DNA of 64,000 nt, from the NCBI GenBank assembly GCA_009377445.1, contig WHUA01000001.1, positions 434,001 to 498,000 of the forward strand, written 5' to 3'. Numbering within the stretch: position 1 is the stretch's first letter; each line of letters opens with the position of its first letter. The position numbers were made by a program, and so were the translations under genes. The DNA comes from Alphaproteobacteria bacterium. GTDB lineage: Bacteria > Pseudomonadota > Alphaproteobacteria > UBA8366. Shown here piece by piece: positions 31,215-40,976 of this stretch. The notes under the pieces are model-generated. The model was not told where the DNA came from, searched no databases, and saw nothing but the letters and a program-made list of their open reading frames with translations.

Positions 31215-31732
31215 ATAACGGCAGCCCTGAATCGACGGGGTCTTCGACTGAACGCGAGGCGACCGGAGGGTCGCCTCGCACCTATCGCGACCTGTGGGCG
31301 GTCGCCGGCATACTCGCCTTCTGCGCCGGCGCGTACGCCATCACGCTGACCTTCGAGACGGTGCCGGACGCGATAGCCCAGGGCTTGCAGCCGGCAGGCT
31401 TCCCGCAGCTCGTGATCATGACGATGGCGGCGCTGGCGCTATTCGTCGGCTGGGAATCGCGGGCTGGCTCGACCGACGCGCCCGACCCGGTGGACCGGAT
31501 AGTCTACCGGACTTCGTTGCTGATGATCGCCGTCCTGCCTGTGCTGATCTGGGTCGATTTCTTCATCGCCATCACGCTCGCGACGTTTGCGATGGGGTGG
31601 CTGTGGGGCGAGCGGCGGCTTGTCGGGCTTGCCGTCTACTCGGTCCTGCAGACGATTATAATCTTCATCATCTTCTCGACGATTCTGCGGGTGCATTTCC
31701 CGCATGGCATCCTCGTCGACTTCCTGACGTGA
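31211..31732 (+). CDS. tctB: Tripartite tricarboxylate transporter small membrane subunit TctB
   Basis: 173 residues from GTG 31211, which overlaps the tctC stop (GTGA). There are four hydrophobic segments beginning DLWAVAGILAFCAGAYAITL and ending IIIFIIFSTILRVHFPHGIL. The weakly conserved TctB family is supported chiefly by the context between tctC and tctA. Confidence 0.88.
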   Translation: MNNGSPESTGSSTEREATGGSPRTYRDLWAVAGILAFCAGAYAITLTFETVPDAIAQGLQPAGFPQLVIMTMAALALFVGWESRAGSTDAPDPVDRIVYRTSLLMIAVLPVLIWVDFFIAITLATFAMGWLWGERRLVGLAVYSVLQTIIIFIIFSTILRVHFPHGILVDFLT

Positions 31733-31746
31733 GGCGAGGATAGCCG

Positions 31747-33252
31747 ATGGAAGGTTTTCTCACGGGCATCGCCGTTCTTCTCGATCCCTACATCATGCTG
31801 ATGGTCGTGCTCGGCACCATCGGCGGCATCATCGTCGGAATTCTGCCGGGCATCGGCTCCACGATGGCGATCGCGCTCCTCCTGCCCTTCACGGTGACGA
31901 TGGAGCCGATCCCCGCGCTGGCGGTGCTGGCGTCGCTGTTTTCGGCCAACGCCTACTCGGGCGCGATTCCCGCGATCCTGGTCAACACGCCGGGCTCCGG
32001 CTCGTCCACGGTAACCTGCTGGGACGGGTATCCGATGGCGAAGCGCGGCGAGGCGGGGAAAGCGCTCGGCATGGCGACGGTCGCGAGCGGCATCGGCGGC
32101 ATCTTCAGCGTCATCGTCTTCGTTCTCGCTGCGCCCGCGCTGGCGCGCCTCGCCTACGAGTTCGGGCCGCCCGAATACTTCGCGATGTACATATTCGGCC
32201 TGTCGATGCTGGCCTCGATCGGCGCCAGCTCCCCGGTCAAGAACCTCGTCGCCGGCGCGTTCGGCATCCTCCTCGCGACGGTCGGCATCGACATCATGAC
32301 GTCGACCGAGCGGTTCACCTTCGGCATGCCGGAGCTGACGTCCGGCATCCAGTTCGTGCCCGTGCTGGTCGGGCTGTTCGCGATCAGCGAGCTGCTCGAG
32401 CAGTCGGAACGGCTGAATCAAACGGTCGAGCACATCAAGCTGAAGGTCATCCAGCTTCCGACGCGCGACGACTACCGGAAATGCTGGAAGGCGATCGCCG
32501 GCTCCTCGCTGATCGGCGCCTTCGTGGGAATTCTTCCGGCCGCGGGCGGCACGGTGGCGGCGCTGATCTCCTACAACGAGGCGAAGCGCTGGTCGTCCCA
32601 CCCGGAGGAGTTCGGCAAGGGCGCAATCGAGGGCGTGGCGGCGCCGGAAGCCGCGAACAACGCATCGAGCGGCGGCGACATGGTGCCGACCCTTGCGCTC
32701 GGCATTCCCGGCAGCGCCGCGACGGCGGTCGTCCTCGCCGGGCTGCTCGCCCAGGGCGTCCGCCCCGGCCCCCACCTCTTCAACGAGCAGCCGCATTTCA
32801 TCTACGCGATCTTCGCGACCATGATGGCGGCGAACGTCCTTTGCATTTGGATGTGCCTGGCCGGCGCCAAGATCTGGTCGCGCGTCACCCTGATGCCGAA
32901 CACCTTCCTGTGGCCGACCGTGTTCGTGCTCGCCGTCGTCGGCTCCTACTCGCTCGACCAGACGATGGTGGACGTCTACATCATGCTGGCGGCGGGCTTC
33001 CTCGGCTACGTCATGCGCCGCTTCGGCTACTCGCCGGTGCCGGTGGCGATGGGCCTGCTGCTCGGCGGCCTGGCGGAGAATTCGCTGAAGCAGGCGCTGC
33101 TGATCTTCGATCGGCAATGGTGGCTCTTCGGCACGCGGCCGATCGCGATGCTGCTGTTCGGCCTTACGGCCGCCGCGCTGATCGCGCCGCCGCTGATCAT
33201 GCGCATGCGCGGGCGTCAGCGTCTGCCCGACGAAGCCTTCGAGGACGATTGA
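31747..33252 (+). CDS. tctA: Tripartite tricarboxylate transporter large permease TctA
   Basis: A 501-residue permease with about 12 membrane segments. The family signatures GGIIVGILPGIGSTMAIALL (PGxG loop), ANAYSGAIPAILVNTPGSGS and GAFVGILPAAGGTVAALISY are present, then EAANNASSGGDMVPTLALGI. It completes tctCBA. The last 20 residues are polar and cytoplasmic. Confidence 0.95.
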   Translation: MEGFLTGIAVLLDPYIMLMVVLGTIGGIIVGILPGIGSTMAIALLLPFTVTMEPIPALAVLASLFSANAYSGAIPAILVNTPGSGSSTVTCWDGYPMAKRGEAGKALGMATVASGIGGIFSVIVFVLAAPALARLAYEFGPPEYFAMYIFGLSMLASIGASSPVKNLVAGAFGILLATVGIDIMTSTERFTFGMPELTSGIQFVPVLVGLFAISELLEQSERLNQTVEHIKLKVIQLPTRDDYRKCWKAIAGSSLIGAFVGILPAAGGTVAALISYNEAKRWSSHPEEFGKGAIEGVAAPEAANNASSGGDMVPTLALGIPGSAATAVVLAGLLAQGVRPGPHLFNEQPHFIYAIFATMMAANVLCIWMCLAGAKIWSRVTLMPNTFLWPTVFVLAVVGSYSLDQTMVDVYIMLAAGFLGYVMRRFGYSPVPVAMGLLLGGLAENSLKQALLIFDRQWWLFGTRPIAMLLFGLTAAALIAPPLIMRMRGRQRLPDEAFEDD

Positions 33253-33264
33253 GCGCGGCGCTGT

Positions 33265-33642
33265 TCAGCCCGGCGCCTTGCGCTCCGCGTCGACGAGTTG
33301 GAAGCGCCAGCCGTCGGGATCGCGCAGCTCGACCGTGGTGCGGCCTGTCGGCTCGATGAACTTGGGCCCGCGGGTGAAGGTGACCCCTGCCCTCTGGAAC
33401 TGCTCGTAATCCGCCTTGGCGTCGTCGACCTTGAGCGCGATGTGGTTGATGCCGATCACTTCCTCGCCGCCGGCCTGATGGATCTCGAAGATCGTCTGGT
33501 TCTCGCCCGGCAGCTTCATCTCGGCCGCGTCGCCGTGATGCTTGGTGCGCGCGATCAGCTCGAAGCCGAGCTTCTGGAAGAAAGCCACGAATTCTTCCAC
33601 GTCCCGCACGATCAGCTCGATATGGTCTATCCCGCGTATCAT
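33265..33642 (-). CDS. VOC-superfamily (glyoxalase/dioxygenase-like) protein
   Basis: 125 residues with the betaalphabetabetabeta repeat: IRGIDHIELIVRDVEEFVAF, FQKLGFELIARTKHHGDAAE and EVIGINHIALKVDDAKADYE. Potential metal ligands are the His residues in GIDHIEL and INHIALK and the Glu in FEIHQ/VELRDPDGWRFQLVD. The substrate is unknown. A truncated near-copy lies at 39028-39219. It is co-directional with, but 137 bp downstream of, the TSUP gene. Confidence 0.8.
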   Translation of the reverse strand: MIRGIDHIELIVRDVEEFVAFFQKLGFELIARTKHHGDAAEMKLPGENQTIFEIHQAGGEEVIGINHIALKVDDAKADYEQFQRAGVTFTRGPKFIEPTGRTTVELRDPDGWRFQLVDAERKAPG

Positions 33643-33778
33643 TTTGGCGTCCCTCCCTGAGCGGTTTCTCTCTATCCGCTTATTTGGCGCCGGTTGGGCG
33701 CAGGAGGCAAATCGTCCTCCGCTTCGAAGCGTGCAAGGCGCGGCCGCCGAAGCCGCCGAAGCCGCATGGGCGCAAGGC

Positions 33779-34504
33779 TCAACTTTTGATCAGAAGGACG
33801 GCGCCGCTGAATAGAAGCAGGATACTGATGATACGCGTATACGCCGCAGCCGACATCGTCGAATGGACGCGCCCGCCGAGCCACAACCCGGCGGCGACGA
33901 CCGGTATCCCGGCCAGGATCGCCCACGCGACCTTGCCGGCGAAAAAGCCGAAGAATGCGAATGCCGCGAGCCGGATCGCGCCGTCGATCAGGAAATTCGC
34001 CGCGAAGGTTGCACGGAAAACGTCCTTGTCCAACATGCGCAAGCCGAAATAGATGACGTAAAACGGTCCGCCCGTGCCGAAGAGCGTGCCGATCGCCCCG
34101 CCGAGAAATCCGCACGGCGCCGCGAACAGCCGCGAGCCTTTCAATACCGGCAGCGGAAGGATCTGATACACCGCATAAACGATGACAAACGCGCCGAGCG
34201 CCTGCCGTAGCGTGGTCGACGCAAGGGATTGCAGCAAGGTGAGCCCGAGAGCGACGCCGGCAAGCGTGAACGGGATGAGCGCCAGCTCCTCGCGCCATGC
34301 GATCTTGTCGCGGTTGCGGATACCCTGGCTGGCGGACCCGAGATAGTCGAACAGCACGACCACCGGCACGACGATCTGTACGGGAAAGGTCATTGCCAAC
34401 AGCGGGACCGCGATCAGCCCGGACCCGAAGCCGGCGATCCCGCGTACCAGGTAGGCGACGAGCAATATCGCCGCTGCCAGGACCCATTCGATCTGAAAAT
34501 TCAC
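33779..34504 (-). CDS. TSUP-family (TauE/SafE-like) anion exporter
   Basis: The 241-residue protein has about eight membrane segments. The N-terminal VRGIAGFGSGLIAVPLLAMT and C-terminal LFGTGGPFYVIYFGLRMLDK are the two TauE/SafE half repeats. TSUP members export sulfite, sulfoacetate and similar anions. It begins at GTG 34504, only 11 bp after the TauD-type dioxygenase. A sulfite-export role after sulfonate oxygenation is a reasonable inference but unproven. Confidence 0.8.
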   Translation of the reverse strand: MNFQIEWVLAAAILLVAYLVRGIAGFGSGLIAVPLLAMTFPVQIVVPVVVLFDYLGSASQGIRNRDKIAWREELALIPFTLAGVALGLTLLQSLASTTLRQALGAFVIVYAVYQILPLPVLKGSRLFAAPCGFLGGAIGTLFGTGGPFYVIYFGLRMLDKDVFRATFAANFLIDGAIRLAAFAFFGFFAGKVAWAILAGIPVVAAGLWLGGRVHSTMSAAAYTRIISILLLFSGAVLLIKS

Positions 34505-34515
34505 GCCGGTCGCTT

Positions 34516-35535
34516 TTAGGCGGTTGATTCCAAGGCTGTTCCGCCTGTCCGGCGAACCCAGAGACGGATGAGGTGGCGCCCTTGGTCGGATCCGGTCGTG
34601 TCCTCGAACCTCGTGCGCGCGTGCGCGATGAGGCGGTTGTTGACGAACTCGATCTGTCCAGGCTCGAGGAAGAAGTCGAAGCAATGTTCCGGCGCCTCGA
34701 TCTCTGCCTTGAGAGCATCGAGCGCGGCAAGCGTCGTTTCGTCGAGCGGCGAATCCATCAACCGGTGGCCCTGCCTGACGTAGTCGTCATAGTAGCGCGC
34801 ATCGATACCTCCGCCATCCGACGTGAAGATCGCGCGCTGGCTGCACGGCGGCTCGCCTTGGGCGTGCTCGGCCTGGCGATCCCACCAGAGGGGCTTGTAG
34901 AGCTGTGCAAGCAGGACGGGCGCCTTGTCGAGAAGTTGGTCGTGCACAGTCGCCAGGCTCGACACTCGGCTCATGCCGCCCTGTTTCGCCTGCCGCAGGC
35001 ACGCTAATACGGCGATTTCCGGCGTGCCAGGCAGCCATCCGCCGTCGGTATGGAATTCCTGCTCGAGATTCGTGATCGACCTGCGAACGCCATGCGTCAG
35101 CTTCTTGCCTTTGTCCCGGACATCGTAGATCCGCGTGCCGTCGAACTTCTGCTCGACGATGGGCCCCAAGAGGCTGGTCAACAGCCATGCCACGGAACGG
35201 CTCGCCGGCACGCCCCACCGCTCCACGGGCAGGCGATCGAGCATCGCGAAGCCGATACCGTGGAAAATGCGATTTCCGATATCCGCCATGAGCTTGGCGG
35301 TCGCTTCCAGCTCGAACTCCTGCGCGCGGGGCATCTCGGCGTCGAGGGGGCGCCCCGCCACAACCTCCGCGACCCGGTCGAGCTCGGTCTCGGCCTCGCC
35401 GGTCAACGGGGCATAGCAGCGGTCATCGTCGAGATCGGCGCGCCTCCAGGCAAAGCGACCACCGAATGCGCTCCCGCGGAAACCCTGGGGTTTTACCGTC
35501 GCATCGCCAAGGATATCCAACCTGTTTGCCGACAT
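34516..35535 (-). CDS. TauD/TfdA-type Fe(II)/2-oxoglutarate-dependent dioxygenase
   Basis: A 339-residue protein. The iron-binding HxD is in EQEFHTDGGWLPGTPEIAVL (H-T-D). The distal His and 2-oxoglutarate Arg are in VNNRLIAHARTRFED and GRHLIRLWVRR. FFLEPGQIEFVNN matches the TauD/TfdA fold. The substrate is unknown; the neighbouring TSUP exporter suggests a sulfonate or related acid. Confidence 0.82.
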   Translation of the reverse strand: MSANRLDILGDATVKPQGFRGSAFGGRFAWRRADLDDDRCYAPLTGEAETELDRVAEVVAGRPLDAEMPRAQEFELEATAKLMADIGNRIFHGIGFAMLDRLPVERWGVPASRSVAWLLTSLLGPIVEQKFDGTRIYDVRDKGKKLTHGVRRSITNLEQEFHTDGGWLPGTPEIAVLACLRQAKQGGMSRVSSLATVHDQLLDKAPVLLAQLYKPLWWDRQAEHAQGEPPCSQRAIFTSDGGGIDARYYDDYVRQGHRLMDSPLDETTLAALDALKAEIEAPEHCFDFFLEPGQIEFVNNRLIAHARTRFEDTTGSDQGRHLIRLWVRRTGGTALESTA

Positions 35536-35731
35536 TGCCCGATCCAGGGTTCAGCCCGAAGCCGCGGCAATAGCCAGCCGCCGTTTACTATTAATTAATC
35601 CCCTCAACCATAAAGTACTTCCATATGCGGACGGTTTTCAACTGACAATACGCACGGGCCGTAGGGTCCACAATTGCTGAACCGGACGTCGGTCCCGAAC
35701 TAGCCGGGGGCTCAGCGAAAGGACTGAATCC

Positions 35732-36730
35732 ATGTCGAGAGCAAAATGGCTCCTGGCCGTTCCGGCTTGCGCGCTTCTCGCATCCGTTGCGGTGGATGGC
35801 GGGATTTCGGGCGCGGACGCCGCCGAGAAGAAGTGCCTGTTCGTCTCCTCCTACAAACGCGGCTACGCCTGGTCGGACGGCGTCGAGCGCGGGTTGCGCG
35901 CCGTCCTGGACGGCAAGTGCGAATACCGGCAGTTCGACATGGACACCAAGCGGCGGCAATCCCCCGAGGCGAAGGCGCAAAGCGCGCTCGAAGCGAAGGC
36001 GATCATCGACTCCTGGAAACCGGATATCGTGATCACGGCCGACGACAACGCCGCGAAATATCTGATCAAGCCCTACTACAAGGATCACGCGCTGCCGTTC
36101 GTGTTCTGCGGCGTCAACTGGACGGCGAAAGAATACGGGTTTCCCTATTCCAACGTGACCGGGATGATCGAGGTGGCGCCGATCGTTCCGATGTTGGACC
36201 ACGCCATCGACATCGTGCCGAATCTCCGCCGCGCGTTCTATATCGGCGCGGCCACCCTGACGGAGCGGAAGAATCTCGAACGATTCAAGGAAGCGAGCCA
36301 ACAGCTCGGCTTTGAGCTCGATTCGGCGCTGGTCGACACCAACGAGAAATGGCTCGAGGCTTACGCACGGGCACAGGAAATGGACCTGGTCATCGTCGGC
36401 AGCAACGCGGGCATCAACGACTGGGATGCGGAGCGGACGCTGAAGGGCGTTCTCGCGACGACGCGCAAGCTCAGCGTCACCAATCATGAATGGATGATGC
36501 CGCTCGTCATCGCCGGCGTCACCAAAATGCCTGAGGAACACGGGGAATGGGCGGGCAAGGCCGCGCTCGCAATTCTCGGCGGCATCTCACCCTCGGCGAT
36601 TCCAATCGTCCCCAACAACAGGCGCGACATCTGGATCAATCCGAGAATCGTAGAAGCAGCAAACCTCACGTTGCCGGATAGCATGATGCGCAAGGCGAAG
36701 AAGGTAGTGCAGCTTGAGGCCAAACCGTAA
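35732..36730 (+). CDS. Periplasmic ABC-type substrate-binding protein, probable sensor partner
   Basis: 332 residues with a signal peptide (residues 1 to about 30). The mature part shows [24 protein letters not shown] sequence, [20 protein letters not shown] and [20 protein letters not shown], as in the ABC_sub_bind family. No ABC permease or ATPase is adjacent. Instead it overlaps a histidine kinase by 17 bp, so it probably presents its ligand to that kinase. The ligand is unknown. Confidence 0.78.
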   Translation: MSRAKWLLAVPACALLASVAVDGGISGADAAEKKCLFVSSYKRGYAWSDGVERGLRAVLDGKCEYRQFDMDTKRRQSPEAKAQSALEAKAIIDSWKPDIVITADDNAAKYLIKPYYKDHALPFVFCGVNWTAKEYGFPYSNVTGMIEVAPIVPMLDHAIDIVPNLRRAFYIGAATLTERKNLERFKEASQQLGFELDSALVDTNEKWLEAYARAQEMDLVIVGSNAGINDWDAERTLKGVLATTRKLSVTNHEWMMPLVIAGVTKMPEEHGEWAGKAALAILGGISPSAIPIVPNNRRDIWINPRIVEAANLTLPDSMMRKAKKVVQLEAKP

Positions 36731-39005
36731 GCGCTGGTTGTTCAAGACTTATGAGGTCGGTGGTTTTGTCGTCCTCTCCTGCCTGGCTTGCATCTCCCTC
36801 GCGACACTGGCTGTCTGGCTCGACCTGAGCACGGCGAAAAAAGCCTTTGACGAGCGAGCGGTCAGCCTGCAGCGGACGCTTGCGCACCAGTTCGGCAATA
36901 CCGACACCATCCTCACGTCGCTGGCCGGATTGCATCACTCGAGCGAGAAACTCGACGATTACGAGTTCGCGGGCCAGTCGCGCGAGCTCCTTGCCGCCTA
37001 CCCTTTCGTCAGCGCAATCGTGCAAGCCGACATCCTCGATCCGAAGGGCCGCGACGCCTTCGAAGAACAGATGCGGCGCAACGGATACCTCCAGTTCAGC
37101 CTCAGTCAGTTCGAGATTGGCGCCGGCGCCGCACCCGCCCCCGCCCCCGCCCCTGAGCGGTCGTCTTTATTGCCGATCGTCGTCATCGAGCCGTTCGGAC
37201 CGATCCTTGCGTCGCTCGTCGGCCTGGATCTGCTGTCCAACCGGCACCTGGCCGATGCCGTAGCGACGGCTATCGCGAGCGGTGAGGTGACAATTTCGAA
37301 GGCCGTCGAGCTGCCCAACCTCGGTAAGAATATCCTCATTTTCAAGGCCTTCTACTTCGGCCATTCCCTGCCCGCCACCACAGATCTCCGGCAGGCGCAA
37401 GCAAGCGGCGTCATCATGCTCGTTCTCGACCCGCATCGGTTTTTCGAGACGCTCGTTCAGGAATACGCCGATCTGGAAATCAGTTTCCTTGCGGCCGGGA
37501 CGGGCGATGTCGAATCCGATGTCCCGCTGTTCCGTCACGTTCCTGCGCGAGCGGGTCACCGACTGCCGTTCGTCGATCCCTTCGTGTCGTGGATCCCGAT
37601 AACCGAGAACAACGCGTCCTTCGTGCTTGCGATCCGCAGCTTTCCGACCTTCGGGCAGATCCGGGAGTGGTTCGTCGTGCTGCTCGTCGCCGTGGGCGCG
37701 TTCGGTTGCGGATTTCTCGGTCTCGCGATCTGGAACAAGCGCGTCGGACAACTTCGCAGCCAGGAGGACGAACGGATCCTGCGCGAGAACGAGGAGAAAT
37801 TTCGCGATTACGCCGAGATCGCGTCCGATTGGTTCTGGTCGACCGACAAGGATCTCCGATTCCAGTATTCTTCCAACGATCCCATCCGCGCGTCGGCGCA
37901 GCAGCTCCAGGCGCTGCTGGACTGCGTCGGTGACAGCGCGGTGCAGATCGACGCGGATGTCGCGGAGTCCCTCTTTGCCGACTTGAGCAGCCGCCGGCCT
38001 TTTCGCGACATCCGCTACAGCTATACCGACCGTGCCGGGCGCGGCAGATGGTCGGCCGTGTCCGGCAAGCCGGTTTTCGACAGCGGCGGCGCGTTCCGCG
38101 GATATCGCGGCACCGGCCGCGACGTCACCACCGAGACCGAAGCGCGTCTCGCGTTGATGAGATCCAAGGAACAGGCGGAGATCGCAAACCGCTCGAAGTC
38201 CGAGTTCGTCGCGAATATGAGCCATGAGCTCCGGACGCCGCTCAATGCAATCATAGGGTTCTCCGAGACACTGCAATTGGAAGTCCTCGGGCCGCTCGGC
38301 TCCGAGCGCTATCGCGCCTATGCGAACGATATATGCAACTCCGGGCGCCATCTGCTGTCGCTGATCAACGACATCCTCGACCTGTCCAAGGTGGAATCAG
38401 GTGTAGACGACCTTTATGAAGAGGAAATCGACGTAGCCGAAGTCGTGCGGGCGCTCGTGGTCCTCGTCAGGCCGCATGCGGAGAAGGGCAAGGTCGAGCT
38501 CGCGCTCGACATCCAGGACGGGCTGCCGCTGTTGGTTGCGGACGAGCGCAAGATCAAGCAGATCCTGGTCAACATTCTCAGCAACGCCATCAAGTTCACG
38601 CGGCCGGGCGGCCGCGTCTCCTTGCGTGTTCAACAGGCCGATTCCGGCCAGTTCGAATTCCTGACGCGCGACAACGGCATCGGGATGGCGCCGGACGAGG
38701 TCGAGAAGGCGCTGCTCAAGTTCGGACAGATCGATAGCGATCTCAATCGAAAATACAACGGCACCGGCCTCGGGCTTCCGCTCTCGAAAGCGCTGACGGA
38801 GCTGCATGGCGGTGTTCTGGAAATCGACAGCATAAAGTACAACGGCACGACCGTGACCGTCCGGATGCCGGCATCTCGGTCGCTCTCGGCAGGACATGCC
38901 AAGCTCCGCGCAGGTGCAACGGACGGGTCGCGAACGCGCCGGGCAAAAATGCCCAGCGGATCGCCGGGTGCGGCGCAGAGCCTCGCGCGCCGGGAGCTTT
39001 CCTAG
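36714..39005 (+). CDS. Membrane sensor histidine kinase with CHASE-like and PAS domains
   Basis: 763 residues, TTG start. TM1 is at about residues 15-37. A periplasmic CHASE-like domain (about 50-300) holds the low-complexity [11 protein letters not shown]2 is at about 315-338. A PAS domain (about 350-470) has [19 protein letters not shown]. The HisKA H-box is [20 protein letters not shown]. HATPase_c shows [28 protein letters not shown] and [18 protein letters not shown]. There is no receiver domain or adjacent response regulator, so its partner is elsewhere. It is coupled to the upstream binding protein. Confidence 0.88.
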   Translation: MRPNRKRWLFKTYEVGGFVVLSCLACISLATLAVWLDLSTAKKAFDERAVSLQRTLAHQFGNTDTILTSLAGLHHSSEKLDDYEFAGQSRELLAAYPFVSAIVQADILDPKGRDAFEEQMRRNGYLQFSLSQFEIGAGAAPAPAPAPERSSLLPIVVIEPFGPILASLVGLDLLSNRHLADAVATAIASGEVTISKAVELPNLGKNILIFKAFYFGHSLPATTDLRQAQASGVIMLVLDPHRFFETLVQEYADLEISFLAAGTGDVESDVPLFRHVPARAGHRLPFVDPFVSWIPITENNASFVLAIRSFPTFGQIREWFVVLLVAVGAFGCGFLGLAIWNKRVGQLRSQEDERILRENEEKFRDYAEIASDWFWSTDKDLRFQYSSNDPIRASAQQLQALLDCVGDSAVQIDADVAESLFADLSSRRPFRDIRYSYTDRAGRGRWSAVSGKPVFDSGGAFRGYRGTGRDVTTETEARLALMRSKEQAEIANRSKSEFVANMSHELRTPLNAIIGFSETLQLEVLGPLGSERYRAYANDICNSGRHLLSLINDILDLSKVESGVDDLYEEEIDVAEVVRALVVLVRPHAEKGKVELALDIQDGLPLLVADERKIKQILVNILSNAIKFTRPGGRVSLRVQQADSGQFEFLTRDNGIGMAPDEVEKALLKFGQIDSDLNRKYNGTGLGLPLSKALTELHGGVLEIDSIKYNGTTVTVRMPASRSLSAGHAKLRAGATDGSRTRRAKMPSGSPGAAQSLARRELS

Positions 39006-39027
39006 ATCAATTTGCAATCAGGTGAAA

Positions 39028-39219
39028 TCACCGGATTGCGATCACTTCCTCGCCGCCCGCCTGATGGATCTCGAAGATCGTCTGGTTCTCGCCCGGCAGC
39101 TTCAGCTCGGCCGCGTCGCCATGATGCTTGGTCCGTGCGATCTGCTCGAAGCCGAGCTTCTGGAAGAAAGCTACGAACTCTTCCACGTCCCGCACGATCA
39201 GCTCGATTCCTCGAATCAT
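39028..39219 (-). pseudogene. Truncated duplicate of the VOC gene at 33265
   Basis: 63 codons almost identical to the first half of the VOC protein: IELIVRDVEEFVAFFQKLGF, then KHHGDAAELKLPGENQTIFE and IHQAGGEEVIAIR. It then stops, without the second half of the domain. The upstream nucleotides are also recognisable (start region and GGATATTTGGCGCCGG versus CGCTTATTTGGCGCCGG). It is a partial segmental duplication, unlikely to fold. Confidence 0.85.
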
Positions 39220-39337
39220 GTCGGCATCCCTTCCCTGTCGGATTTTATCGATCCGGATATTTGGCGCCGGATTGCGGTTCGGCGCTAATCCGCGTCACCC
39301 TTCCGGCAAGATCCTCCGTCCCGCAAGCTTTTCGCGC

Positions 39338-40360
39338 CTACGCAAAGCTCAAAAGGTTCTTGATGTCGGGTCGCCGTTCGAAGGATTTCGCGATCGCCTG
39401 TCGCCATTTCGGGCCGATCGCCGCCGCCGTCTCGTATGCGTCTTTGAGATCGTCATAACGGTCTATGGATAGGGCTTCGATGAGGTCTCGTGCTTGATCG
39501 AGGTCCTTGCGCGCCTTGGCCCGGTCCGATCTCTTGCGTCGCTGGGCGACGATCAGCTTATGAATCGCATATCGCTCGGGCCGCGGTATTTGCACCAAGA
39601 CGCCGTCGAGATATAAGGCGACAGCGTCGATGGGCTCGGCGATGAGATAGTTTAAGTAATGGAACCCGTGGGCCCATCCGTCCAACGCATCGAGCCTTAT
39701 CGGCCCCTCTTCTTCCGTAAAGCTGGGCGCCAGAAACTCGATGTCTGGCCCGCCGCCCTTCGTGATCCATTTGGTGGGGCGCGCCGGATCGAGCGCAGGC
39801 GCGGGTTCCATATTGAGCGAATGCAGCGATTGGACGAGAGAGGGATCGACTTTATCCTCGATCGCCAGGGACAATCTTTCGAATGATGCGATGTCCACGT
39901 CCTGCGTCGCTTCAAAGAGACCGGATAATTTTACCCCAAGTTCAAGCGCATAGAGTCGGTAAGCGTGCGTACCGACCAGGGTTCCGCCCAGCCTGAAGAC
40001 GCCGACGGCCGCCATGGCCCTAAGAAGCGAGCCCGTATTTCTGTCGAGACGAGGGGCCCCCATGCTTTCCAACTGCCGCACGAGCGCGCGATTGGCGCTA
40101 CGGGCGGATTTCTGATCTTCGACGGCCGATCGCGCTCGACCGATCCGTTCTCGCATCTCGTCGCTGTCTGGACCGAGATAACGTTGAACTTTGTGACCTT
40201 TGATCGCTATTTGGGTGTACCAATATCCCTTCCCTTTGATTTCTCGCAACAATGGCGTGCCGCCGAGCTCGTTTACGCGCTGGTCGAGATGCCGCGAAAG
40301 AAGATCGAGATAGACGCTTTGCATCGAGGTAGGATAAGGCGTCGCCATAGTTACATCCAT
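39338..40360 (-). CDS. GSU2403-type nucleotidyltransferase-fold protein
   Basis: About 340 residues. The nucleotidyltransferase core is GGTLVGTHAYRLYALELGVK followed by TQDVDIASFERLSLAI, with the DVD metal motif. The C-terminal part contains GFHYLNYLIAEPIDAVALYL and an Arg/Lys-rich helical tail. It belongs to the NTP_transf_8-like proteins, some of which may act in toxin-antitoxin or defence loci. Its N-terminus includes GYWYTQIAIKGHKVQRYLGP. ATG 40348 (MATPYPTS) is an alternative start. A strong palindrome lies just upstream. Confidence 0.65.
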   Translation of the reverse strand: MDVTMATPYPTSMQSVYLDLLSRHLDQRVNELGGTPLLREIKGKGYWYTQIAIKGHKVQRYLGPDSDEMRERIGRARSAVEDQKSARSANRALVRQLESMGAPRLDRNTGSLLRAMAAVGVFRLGGTLVGTHAYRLYALELGVKLSGLFEATQDVDIASFERLSLAIEDKVDPSLVQSLHSLNMEPAPALDPARPTKWITKGGGPDIEFLAPSFTEEEGPIRLDALDGWAHGFHYLNYLIAEPIDAVALYLDGVLVQIPRPERYAIHKLIVAQRRKRSDRAKARKDLDQARDLIEALSIDRYDDLKDAYETAAAIGPKWRQAIAKSFERRPDIKNLLSFA

Positions 40361-40374
40361 AAACTCGGTTTTTG

Positions 40375-40436
40375 GCTGTAACTAGAGGTTAAAGGAGTTA
40401 CATCCCAAAATCAAGATTTTGGATGTAACTAGAGGC
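40375..40436. promoter_or_regulatory. Palindromic operator-like region upstream of the nucleotidyltransferase gene
   Basis: GTTACATCC at 40397-40405 and GGATGTAAC at 40421-40429 are inverted. Inside them, AAAATC/GATTTT is also inverted. TGTAACTAGAGG occurs twice on the plus strand, and the coding-strand start of the gene again contains GGATGTAACTA. This pattern suits autoregulation. Confidence 0.55.
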
Positions 40437-40487
40437 AAGTTTCTGCAATTTCTGATATTTATCGCCGGTGGGTCTGCAAAAAACCGG

Positions 40488-40976
40488 TCAAACTCCCGGC
40501 GCCACCCTCCGATAACTCAGCGCCTCCGCGATGTGGATGCGCCGCACCGCCGCCGCCCCATCCAGGTCGGCCAGCGTGCGGGCGACGCGGAGCACGCGGT
40601 GGTAGCCGCGGGCCGACAGCTTCAGCCGCTCGGCCGCGGTGGTCAGCAGGCTGCGGCCGTCGGCGTCGGGCGCGGCGGCTTCCTCCAGCAGCGTGCCGTC
40701 GGCTTCCGCGTTCGTGAGTATGCGGCGCTCGGGCGCCAGCGTCTCGTAGCGCTGCGCCTGGATCGCCCGCGCCTTCGCCACCCGGGCGGCGACGGCGGCG
40801 CTGCCTTCGGCCGGCGGCGGCAGCGACAGGTCGGCCGCGCTCACTGACGGCACGTCGACATGCAGGTCGATGCGGTCGAACAGCGGGCCCGAGATCTTCG
40901 CCTGGTATTCCCGCCCGCAGCGCGGCGCCCGCGAACAGGCCTGCGCCGGATCGTCGAGATAGCCGCAGCGGCATGG
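40488..40976 (-). pseudogene. comM: comM/yifB C-terminal fragment
   Basis: The C-terminal third of the Mg-chelatase-like AAA+ protein ComM. It reads PCRCGYLDDPAQACSRAPRC, then KISGPLFDRIDLHVDVP and the end LKLSARGYHRVLRVARTLAD, AEALSYRR. The Cys-rich PCRCGY is normally preceded by LVAAMN; here it is preceded by unrelated sequence in another frame. It is separated from the middle fragment by a 49-bp scar. Confidence 0.9.

Noticed and set aside
30071..31732. 553-residue frame across tctC and tctB
   Set aside because: The first 380 codons are a shadow of tctC. The true TctB starts at GTG 31211.
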